This document shows positions 27,069 to 34,651 of a DNA stretch of 64,000 nucleotides, piece after piece (within the stretch, counting starts at the first letter, position 1; each line of letters starts with the position of its first letter). The position numbers and the translations under genes were made by a program. The notes below the pieces were generated by a model that was not told the DNA's origin, did no database searches, and worked only from the letters and a program-made list of their open reading frames with translations. Source of the stretch: JADKCL01 sp031415375 (GTDB taxonomy: Bacteria; Bacteroidota; Bacteroidia; J057; JADKCL01); contig JANORP010000086.1 in the NCBI GenBank assembly GCA_031415375.1, positions 1 to 64,000 on the forward strand. The letters are read 5' to 3'.

Positions 27069-29060
27069 ATGAAAAGCACGAAGCGTCTGATTTCCGCACC
27101 AGTTCTATTGATTTTGCTGGTTTTGCTGGGCTCCAATGCCTGGGCACAGCAAGTCAATGACCTCCTATTGCTGCAATCACTCGAAAACCCGCTCGAAGGC
27201 ACCATGGTCGATGTGCAAGCGAGCATTCACGATGGCTGGAGGGAAAAAGGCGTCCTTAAAATCAGGAAGCAACAAGATGGAGACGCCCCAGGCTCATTCC
27301 GCTCGCTCTATGAATTTGACAAAGCCGGCAACCTGCTCCGCAAGGAAACTGGTGCCAAGACCCAAAGCATCGCCTATGATGCCGATGGCCACTTGCGCAA
27401 AGTGAGCAACTTTGAAAACAACAAGCTCGCCAGCGCACAATACTTCTATTATGACCGCAAGGGCCTCCTCAAGAAGTCGGTGCTCAAGTTTGAGACCGAT
27501 GCCAACGAGATCGAAGGTACCTACGATGTCCAAAATCGCCTCATCCGTGTGCGTCAGTATGCCAAAGGTATCGCCACAAAAACCATCAACATCCAATACA
27601 CCTACAATGAAGTCGGCGAATTGGTTGCAATGTCTGCACCTGGCCTAAATGCGACCTACCTCTACTCCAATGGGAAACTGAACGAGCTGAAGGAAGAAAA
27701 AGTGGGTATGAGCACCCAAACCAATTTCATCTGGAAAGGCAGTGTGCTTCAGGAATGGAAAAAATATGAGGAAAAAGACGGTGACCTCATCCTCGCAGAG
27801 ACCTTTGCCGTGGACTACAACGCCGCTGGCCTTCCAGCCCGCAACACTGTCAAAGGCCGTGGGCCCAACGTGAAGCCTGTCGTGACCAATGTTTTTTATG
27901 ATGGATTTGAAGCTGGCTCGATGGCGATGCGTGGCGATGACTGGGACGGCGGCGGCTACGGCTACGGCACCCCTGTGGTGATCACCTGGTCCAATCCAGA
28001 AAGTGATACCCGCGTCACCGACAGCATGTATTCCCTCAAGTTGCAACTCAAGCCTGGCGTAGGCCAAGAGATGCCTGAGATCAAAACGATGACGCTGCGC
28101 CTCAATCACCAGCTCACCAACAAGGAGATCGGCAATGTCGTGCTGCGCAAAAAAGGCAATACCAACGAGTATTACATTGAGGAGCAACTGCCCTTGATGG
28201 AAGGCAGCAATACCATCTTCCTCGACGTGGAGACCCAACTGGGCCACTTTACTTCAGGTGAGCGCTACATCACCTACAAAAACCCCAACCGTGAGATCAC
28301 CGTCAAAAACCTGCATGTATTGGCCATCGGCATCGATGACTATGTCGATGACAACCTTGACATGACCAGCGCCAACAAAGATGTTCAGTCGATCGTGAGC
28401 TCGCTGGAAGGCCAAAAAGGCCGCGTCTTTGGCGAGGTCAGAACCAAGACACTGAGCAACAGCGACGCCACCAAAGCCAATATCGAAGACGCCATCCGTC
28501 AGATCAAAGGCAAGGCTGCCAAAGACGACCTCGTGCTCATCTACTTTGCTGGCCATGGTGCTGAAAGCAATGGCAACTTCTACTTGAAGCCCAACGATGT
28601 GAAGGCCGATCCAGCTGAGATGGAAGCCTCAAGTGTTGACAACCGTTGGATTCTTGAGGAGATCAGCCGCTACAGCGCGCCGACCCTCTACTTCCTCGAC
28701 GCCAGCTACCCCACCAAGGGCGATGCAGCAGCCACCTCGATTGGCAACGCCAACATGGATGCTGTCACCACCGACTTTGGCAAGGTCATCGACAGCGACG
28801 ACGACATCAGGATCTTCGTGAGCAGCACGAGTTCCAAGCAAAAAAGCAACCTCGGTGGCGCCGACAAAGGCAGTGTCTTTACCAGTGCGATGCTTGAGGG
28901 CCTCGACGGCAAAGCCGACAAAAACGCCAATGGTTTGGTGACCGTCGAAGAACTCGGCGACTATGTTTCTGACCGTGTGCTCGGCCAGACCAACTGGAAA
29001 CAAAAGCCAATGGTCGTGAAGCGTGGCATCGGCATGGTGCCACTGTCCAAAGTAAAATGA
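27069..29060 (+). CDS. Exported caspase-fold protein with Ser replacing the catalytic Cys (pseudo-caspase)
   Basis: The 663-residue product has a signal peptide (MKSTKRLISAPVLLILLVL...AWAQ). Residues about 60-280 hold YD/RHS-like short repeats (YEFDKAGNLLRKE, YDADGHLRKV, YDRKGLLKKS). A beta-sandwich spans about 300-405. The peptidase C14 domain runs from HVLAIGIDDY (about 415) to the end. The catalytic His is present as H496 (YFAGHGAES), but the Cys position reads FLDAS546YP, with Ser encoded by AGC. Cys protease activity is therefore unlikely; a scaffold, decoy or altered nucleophile is possible. It is the first gene of a same-strand run with an intact caspase, a GTPase and a GAP1-like gene. 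Confidence 0.85.
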   Translation: MKSTKRLISAPVLLILLVLLGSNAWAQQVNDLLLLQSLENPLEGTMVDVQASIHDGWREKGVLKIRKQQDGDAPGSFRSLYEFDKAGNLLRKETGAKTQSIAYDADGHLRKVSNFENNKLASAQYFYYDRKGLLKKSVLKFETDANEIEGTYDVQNRLIRVRQYAKGIATKTINIQYTYNEVGELVAMSAPGLNATYLYSNGKLNELKEEKVGMSTQTNFIWKGSVLQEWKKYEEKDGDLILAETFAVDYNAAGLPARNTVKGRGPNVKPVVTNVFYDGFEAGSMAMRGDDWDGGGYGYGTPVVITWSNPESDTRVTDSMYSLKLQLKPGVGQEMPEIKTMTLRLNHQLTNKEIGNVVLRKKGNTNEYYIEEQLPLMEGSNTIFLDVETQLGHFTSGERYITYKNPNREITVKNLHVLAIGIDDYVDDNLDMTSANKDVQSIVSSLEGQKGRVFGEVRTKTLSNSDATKANIEDAIRQIKGKAAKDDLVLIYFAGHGAESNGNFYLKPNDVKADPAEMEASSVDNRWILEEISRYSAPTLYFLDASYPTKGDAAATSIGNANMDAVTTDFGKVIDSDDDIRIFVSSTSSKQKSNLGGADKGSVFTSAMLEGLDGKADKNANGLVTVEELGDYVSDRVLGQTNWKQKPMVVKRGIGMVPLSKVK

Positions 29061-29066
29061 CAATGC

Positions 29067-29142
29067 GCACGCCTAGCGTGCACTTGTAACATCGGCAGAG
29101 GGAGTGTGGGTTGTGAGAAAATGCTCGCACTCAGACTCCCTC
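29067..29142 (+). terminator. Stem-loops between the two caspase genes
   Basis: GCACGC-CTA-GCGTGC (29067-29081) lies just after the stop codon, and GAGGGAGT (29098-29105) can pair with ACTCCCTC (29135-29142). Neither has a U-tract. They may attenuate rather than end transcription before the separate promoter at 29201. Confidence 0.35.
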
Positions 29143-29200
29143 TCCCATTTCAGCGGAGCGTGATTGCCCCGTAGATTGTGTGGAATTCGTTTTCCTGAAT

Positions 29201-29208
29201 TATATTTG
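29201..29208 (+). promoter_or_regulatory. Candidate Bacteroidota -7 box for the active caspase gene
   Basis: TATATTTG matches TAnnTTTG exactly, with a TTG at 29176-29178 somewhat further upstream than ideal. Transcription starting near 29215 would leave almost no leader before the ATG at 29223 but about 32 bases before the ATG at 29247, which supports the latter start. Confidence 0.55.
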
Positions 29209-29246
29209 TTAATGTCCTCGGTATGGACTTGAAATCTGAAAAGGCT

Positions 29247-31481
29247 ATGATGCAAAAAACTGCCCTGATCTGCTTGCTGACCTGCCTCTGTGGGCTAGGG
29301 CTGCTGCGTGCGCAAGAAAGGGTCATTTTCAAAGACGATTTCAAAGACAACCATCACGCCTGGACCATGCAAGACGATGAAAAGGCGCATAGCGAGGTCG
29401 TCAATGGGCATTATCAGCTAGAGGGCAGGCAGCCCGATGCCGTGTCGATCTTCTTGCTCGATGAGTTGCCACTCAATGCCAGTCAGGATTTCACGATCCA
29501 AACCAAACTGATCCAGAAGTTTGGAGCCAAGGAAAATGGCTTTGGTTTTGTCTGGGGCGCTGCCGATGAAAGCAACTACTACGCATTCAACATCAATGCA
29601 GCTGGCCAATACCGCGTCGTGCGCTGCAGTCAAAGCAATGTCGAGGAACTCAAACCCTTCACGCAGACCACAGGACTCGTGAAAACCGAGGGAGCAAACA
29701 AGTTGAGCCTGCGCACCGTGAGCGGCATGATGTCCTTTTACATCAACGATCAATTTATCTGGAGCCTCCCCAACCGCACTTTTCTCGGCAATCGTGCAGG
29801 CTATGTGCTCTATGGCAAAATGGAGGTAGAAGTCAATAGCCTCGAAGTGCTAGAGCTACAAGCCATGCCAGAAATCTTTGCCGAGCAATTTGACGACAAC
29901 AGCCGTGGATGGGTCGTGACCGCTGCCGACAGCGCCTACATGATGATGGGCAAAGGACGCGTGCGCATGAAAAATCAAAAAGGAGCTGCCCAGACCTATA
30001 AGCTCCGCGAAGTCCTCATCAACCCTGAGCGCGACTTTGAGATCGAAGCCCACATGAAACAAGTCACGGGCTCCCAAGAATTTGGATATGGCATCGGCTG
30101 GTCCATGAAAGACGATAAGAATGGCTATGCCTTCTTGATCCGTAGCCTGGGTTCATTCTCTGTGCGTCAGATCACCAATGGGCAGGTGAAAACCCTGGTC
30201 GATTGGACGCCAAGCAACCAGATGCTGCACCTCCGCGGCACCCCCAACAAGTTGGTGATCCGCAAGACTGGCTTGCGCTACAACTTCTACCTCAACGATA
30301 TTTGGATGGCCGAAGTGCCATTTACCAATATGACCGGGCAACAGCTGGGATTTGCCCTCGATGGTGAAAACCTTGTAGAGATGGACTATCTCGCCGTGCG
30401 CGAAGGTCAGAAAAGTTATGTTCCGCAGCCACCTGTCGTGACCCTGATCACACCGCAAGGCGACGACATCACGGTCGATGCCAAAAGCATACAGTTCAAA
30501 GCTGGCATCAAGAGCGACTCCAAGCTCAACGGCGTGAAACTCATGGTGAATGACGAGCAGGTGCAAATCCAGGCCAAGCGCGACCCCGAAGGCAAATTTG
30601 ATCTCATGATCGACCAAGAGCTCGCCCTCAAACCCGGCTTCAACGACATTCGCCTCATGGCCAAAAACGACGATGGCCTCATCCAGCGTTTTGGACTTCG
30701 CATCGCCGTCAAGACACCCGACCAACCCGTGAAGCGATCTGGCAACGACTATGCCCTCTTCATCGCCACCGACAACTATGGTCAGTGGAGCCACCTCGTG
30801 AACCCTGTCAATGATTGCCGCACGATCGCCCAAGAACTGGAGACCAACTATGGCTTCAACACCGAGCTCATGATCGACGGCACCCGCAACGACATCCTCA
30901 AGAAACTGAAGGAATACGCCCGCAAGATATATGCAGACGGTGATCAGTTGATGATCTTCATCGCTGGGCATGGCAAGTTTGATGAGCTGTTTGGCGAGGG
31001 ATATGTCGTCTGTACCGACTCCGAAAAGGACGATGAAGGCAACAACACCTACATCCCGCACTCCAACCTGCGCACGATCGTGAACGCCATTCCCTGCAAG
31101 CATACCTTTTTGATGATGGATGTATGCTTTGGCGGTACCATCGACCCCTTTATTGCCTCTGGTGGCGGCCACCGTGGCGAAGGCGATCCTGGTGGCGGCA
31201 AAGAACTCACCCAAAGCGACTTCATCGCCCGCAAATTGGCGTTCAAGACCCGTCGCTACCTCACCTCGGGCGGCAAAGAGTACGTTCCCGATGGCGTGCC
31301 TGGCAATCACTCCCCCTACGCCCGCAAATTTCTCGACGCCCTGCGCAACTATGGAGGCCACGACCGCATCATGACCCTGGCCGAGCTTGTACTCTATTTC
31401 GAACGCCTCATTCCAGAGCCACGTTTTGGTGAGTTTGGGGCCAATGAACCAGGGAGCGACTTCTTGTTTATTGCGCGCTAA
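29247..31481 (+). CDS. Exported caspase-family (peptidase C14) protein with two LamG-like domains
   Basis: The 744-residue product starts with a signal peptide (MMQKTALICLLTCL...LLRAQ). Two concanavalin/LamG-like domains follow (about 25-205 and 210-385); each begins with an F-x-DDF or EQFDDNSRGW motif and contains a FGFVWG or YGIGWSM strand. An Ig-like linker (about 395-490) leads to the C14 domain. Here both catalytic residues are present: H575 (FIAGHGKFDE) and C627 (MMDVCFGGT), and the domain ends GSDFLFIAR. It is thus the catalytically competent partner of the adjacent Ser-variant. Both have signal peptides, so they should act in the envelope or outside the cell. Confidence 0.88.
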   Translation: MMQKTALICLLTCLCGLGLLRAQERVIFKDDFKDNHHAWTMQDDEKAHSEVVNGHYQLEGRQPDAVSIFLLDELPLNASQDFTIQTKLIQKFGAKENGFGFVWGAADESNYYAFNINAAGQYRVVRCSQSNVEELKPFTQTTGLVKTEGANKLSLRTVSGMMSFYINDQFIWSLPNRTFLGNRAGYVLYGKMEVEVNSLEVLELQAMPEIFAEQFDDNSRGWVVTAADSAYMMMGKGRVRMKNQKGAAQTYKLREVLINPERDFEIEAHMKQVTGSQEFGYGIGWSMKDDKNGYAFLIRSLGSFSVRQITNGQVKTLVDWTPSNQMLHLRGTPNKLVIRKTGLRYNFYLNDIWMAEVPFTNMTGQQLGFALDGENLVEMDYLAVREGQKSYVPQPPVVTLITPQGDDITVDAKSIQFKAGIKSDSKLNGVKLMVNDEQVQIQAKRDPEGKFDLMIDQELALKPGFNDIRLMAKNDDGLIQRFGLRIAVKTPDQPVKRSGNDYALFIATDNYGQWSHLVNPVNDCRTIAQELETNYGFNTELMIDGTRNDILKKLKEYARKIYADGDQLMIFIAGHGKFDELFGEGYVVCTDSEKDDEGNNTYIPHSNLRTIVNAIPCKHTFLMMDVCFGGTIDPFIASGGGHRGEGDPGGGKELTQSDFIARKLAFKTRRYLTSGGKEYVPDGVPGNHSPYARKFLDALRNYGGHDRIMTLAELVLYFERLIPEPRFGEFGANEPGSDFLFIAR

Positions 31482-31500
31482 GAACAAAACCTTTTCGACC

Positions 31501-32541
31501 GTGACAACCTCCCTCCTTCGCTGCCCCTACTGCCTGCAAGGCGTGCAGAGCTTCCTACGCGATGCCAAGACGAATGTACCGCATTGCCCCAATTGCCGCA
31601 CCGACATCCCCAAAACCTTTTTGGACAGCGCACTTATGCTGCGCACGATGGTCGGCGTCGTCGGCTTCTCTGGGCATGGCAAGACCGTCTATCTCACATC
31701 GCTCTTCTCGACCCTCAAGCGCTTTTCCAACTATTGGAACGGCTACTATTTCAGGAGCCTCGACGACTTCACCCATCGTGTGATCTATGAGCAAGTCCCC
31801 CTTTTTGAAAAGGGCGACCTGCCAGAATCCACCCCCGCCAACTTCCCCAATCCAGCCTTGGTGCATTACCATCAGCTGCCCGTGTTTCAAGATGCTTTCG
31901 TAGGCTACTACGACACGGCGGGCGAGGTTTTCAATGATGCTACGCAGATCGCAAGGGCTGGCTTTTTTGTCGCCCACTCAGACACCGTGCTCTTCATCGT
32001 GAGCATTCCCGACTGCGACTCTGGTGAACTTGATGATCACATGAGTCGCCTCCTTGATACTTATATCAGGGCTGCCGACGACAAACTCAACACCAACATT
32101 CGCAATACCCAGCGCTTGGTGGTGATTTTTACAAAATCCGACCTCCCGACGAGCCGGCTCAACGATGAATTGAAAGACTGGCTCTCAAAAGGTGTGGCCG
32201 ACTACTACGCCATGAACCTGAGCGACAAATTGCTCGATCTAGGCATGTTTTCGATCCGCATCGAAGATTGGTTGCGCGAGGACCTCGGCTGCACCCGCTT
32301 TGCCAACATGGCCCGCGACCACTTCATCGAAGTGCGTTATACCATCGTGAGCGCCATGGGCATCACCGACGACGATGATGAAAAACTCAGCCCCCTGCGT
32401 GTACTCGACCCCTTCCTCTGGGTCCTTGATTTTGCACGACGCGACAAGAAGATCATCGTCAAACAAAACCTTTTCGAGCGCTTTATGGCATGGGTGAGAA
32501 CCCGTAAAACTACCAAAATGCTCCCCGTGGGGACGAGATAA
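31501..32541 (+). CDS. Zinc-ribbon P-loop GTPase, DO-GTPase-like (conflict-system type)
   Basis: The product has 346 residues from the GTG at 31501; an ATG at 31444 would overlap the caspase gene. It starts with a zinc ribbon (C8-PY-C11 ... C29-PN-C32). The Walker A/G1 motif is GFSGHGKT (55-62), a Walker B/G3-like element is YYDTAGE, and the G4 motif is TKSD (211-214). This matches the TRAFAC-like DO-GTPase2 family, described computationally in NTP-dependent bacterial conflict systems together with GAP1 proteins. It has no signal peptide and should be cytoplasmic. The next gene begins 18 bp downstream and encodes a GAP1-like protein, as expected for that pairing. Confidence 0.78.
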   Translation: MTTSLLRCPYCLQGVQSFLRDAKTNVPHCPNCRTDIPKTFLDSALMLRTMVGVVGFSGHGKTVYLTSLFSTLKRFSNYWNGYYFRSLDDFTHRVIYEQVPLFEKGDLPESTPANFPNPALVHYHQLPVFQDAFVGYYDTAGEVFNDATQIARAGFFVAHSDTVLFIVSIPDCDSGELDDHMSRLLDTYIRAADDKLNTNIRNTQRLVVIFTKSDLPTSRLNDELKDWLSKGVADYYAMNLSDKLLDLGMFSIRIEDWLREDLGCTRFANMARDHFIEVRYTIVSAMGITDDDDEKLSPLRVLDPFLWVLDFARRDKKIIVKQNLFERFMAWVRTRKTTKMLPVGTR

Positions 32542-32559
32542 GTCGCAAAAACAAAGCCC

Positions 32560-34383
32560 ATGAAAGTCCATCGCTACATCTACACACGGCTCACCAAGGA
32601 CCTCTCCCCCACAGGTAAAAATGGTTTCCAATCCGCATTTGTGCCCGGCGACCTCATCGCACGCAAAGATGTCTTGGAAATCGAGTCCCATATCCACTTT
32701 CCTGAAGGGTTGCAGATCGAAGGACAGTCAGTCGTGTTCTACAAGCAGGTCAAGACCGAGTTGTACATGATTTTGCTCCTTCTACGGCCACTGCCCGATG
32801 TCAAGGATGACTTTGGGCGCAGTGGCGCTTTCTTGTGCGAAGGTTTTATTTTGGCAGAAAAGGATTGGCGACCCATCTGGCGAATCTCGGACTTGATCGA
32901 ACTGGTCACGCCCTATCGTTTTGCATCGCTCGGGCAGCTACTTGCATCAACCGACGTCGATCGCACGACGGGCTTCATTAGCGATCTCACGGTCACAGTT
33001 CCGCCAGGATATTGGACCGATGCACTGACATCGTCAGATGACGAGCCCCAAGAAGAATTGCTATTGGCGATGTACCACGTCGCCAAACTGCAAGACAAAG
33101 ACTTGGCGATCGTCGTCGAAGGACTGCCAGCAGCCGTGACCCATAGGTTAGAAACCTGCGCCATGTTCATGCCCGAGGCCCTGCGTGCACACACTGGATG
33201 GGACGATGCATTTGATGGCGGCAAGATTTTCTTTTCCCCACTCCGCATCTTCGGTTATAGCGAGCTATTGCCCACCACCGGGAGACCCGTGGTGTTTCCC
33301 GCAGACGGGAGCGCACCCAAATGGCTAGAGGACGGTATGCAGCGTTTTGGAAAACCAAGCGATCCCTTCTCCAACTGGCTATTGGAAGTCTGCGTAAATA
33401 CTGTACCCCGTGCACGGCTAGATGCAATGTATGCTTTGTCTCAAGCCATGATTTCTGGCAGACCTACCGCCATCGATATGGAAAGTGAGTCCATCTTCGA
33501 AATCGTCAACAAAGACGCGATTCGCAAGCTATTCATCCAAGGATTGCTGGTACACATGGAGCTGCCTTGGGCCGAGAAACTTGCTGACCTCACCATGGCC
33601 AACCATCAGCTCACCACATGGATGCAGGGATACCTCATCGCTGACCTCACCCATCTACTGGAAGTGAGCATCGTCTCTCAAAATCTGAGACCCGAGGGCA
33701 TGAAAGACGCCCCTCCAACCAACCTTGTGCGCCAAGGCAGTGCAGCATTGCAGACGCTTGCAACGATGTGGACGCTTGAAATCATCACCCCAGAAATCTT
33801 GGATGACATCCCCGAGGATCAAATACCCGAGGTGCTCACCTTGATGCTCGGTAGAGGTTCCCATCAAGACACCCCATTCGCGACAATCGTAAATCATTTT
33901 AGGGACTACTTGCACAAGCTTGCCAGAGATCCCAAAATCGCCGAGAACCTGCGTTGCTATGTCGCTGCAAAAGTCCCCGAGGAATATGTAGATTTCAAAG
34001 AAGGTATGGCAGCTGTAGCAGTACAATTGGGTGATTATGCCAGTCTGCGCGGCGAACCCACAGATTGGTTGCGCCTGCTAGACCGATGGCTCATTTCTAC
34101 GGGAGGCAATTCCGAAGTCTGGAAAGCAGCAAAAACACTCGCTAAGACGACCGATCTAGGACGCTACGTCAATCTCAAAGCATTCGCCCTAGGTGAAGCT
34201 GCAATTCCTCATGAATTGGAGGGGAATGGCGATGGACGCAAAGGATTCCTAAGATGTCTCATAGAAGTCCATGGGTTCAATGAGCAAAAATTAATCGATA
34301 TGGATTTTTTTTCAACAGAAGTCAGAGATTCCGGAAGCTCCACGGGCTTCATTGGCAAACTCAAGCGGCTCTTTGGACGGTGA
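32560..34383 (+). CDS. GAP1-like GTPase-associated protein
   Basis: The 607-residue product begins with a domain whose pattern, YIYTRL...SPTGKNGFQSAFVPGDL, fits the N-terminal type-2 module of GTPase-associated protein 1 (GAP1-N2). A middle region (WDDAFDGGKIFF, WLLEVCVNTVPRARLDAMYAL) and a helical C-terminal part follow, consistent with GAP1-M and GAP1-C. It is predicted to regulate the adjacent GTPase. The last residues, GFIGKLKRLFGR, form the same basic-hydrophobic tail that ends several PhyH proteins in this window, although the proteins are otherwise unrelated. The family assignment is by pattern and context, not by a profile search. Confidence 0.7.
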   Translation: MKVHRYIYTRLTKDLSPTGKNGFQSAFVPGDLIARKDVLEIESHIHFPEGLQIEGQSVVFYKQVKTELYMILLLLRPLPDVKDDFGRSGAFLCEGFILAEKDWRPIWRISDLIELVTPYRFASLGQLLASTDVDRTTGFISDLTVTVPPGYWTDALTSSDDEPQEELLLAMYHVAKLQDKDLAIVVEGLPAAVTHRLETCAMFMPEALRAHTGWDDAFDGGKIFFSPLRIFGYSELLPTTGRPVVFPADGSAPKWLEDGMQRFGKPSDPFSNWLLEVCVNTVPRARLDAMYALSQAMISGRPTAIDMESESIFEIVNKDAIRKLFIQGLLVHMELPWAEKLADLTMANHQLTTWMQGYLIADLTHLLEVSIVSQNLRPEGMKDAPPTNLVRQGSAALQTLATMWTLEIITPEILDDIPEDQIPEVLTLMLGRGSHQDTPFATIVNHFRDYLHKLARDPKIAENLRCYVAAKVPEEYVDFKEGMAAVAVQLGDYASLRGEPTDWLRLLDRWLISTGGNSEVWKAAKTLAKTTDLGRYVNLKAFALGEAAIPHELEGNGDGRKGFLRCLIEVHGFNEQKLIDMDFFSTEVRDSGSSTGFIGKLKRLFGR

Positions 34384-34587
34384 TCGAAATCCGAACTCCA
34401 ACATGGCAATGCCTCTCATTTTTCCGTGCTACTTGTTTGTAGGAAAATCGTCTCGGTTTTAGCCCATTTTCAAAGTGTACCCACTGATGCTCACGCATTG
34501 AGCAGCCCTAAACTCTTATCCACAAACCACTAAAATCTCCGATCTATTTCAGTGGCTCTAGAATTTGTAATTCCAAAATCTACTCGC

Positions 34588-34595
34588 TATTTTTC
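34588..34595 (+). promoter_or_regulatory. Candidate promoter of the TNT/deaminase toxin gene
   Basis: TATTTTTC (one mismatch to TAnnTTTG) is preceded by TTTG at 34564-34567, 20 bp upstream, giving a reasonable -33/-7 spacing. It lies in the 268-bp AT-rich gap after the GAP1-like gene, 57 bases before the toxin ATG. The rest of the gap shows nothing else. Confidence 0.5.
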
Positions 34596-34651
34596 CGATG
34601 TATTGGTCCATCTGGGGCCCTATGTCATCGACCTAAAGCCACCTTATTCTC

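Noticed and set aside
30153..31487. 444-codon minus-strand frame opposite the active caspase
   Set aside because: The plus strand carries a complete signal peptide, LamG-like domains and the H/C catalytic pair; the antisense frame has no motif.
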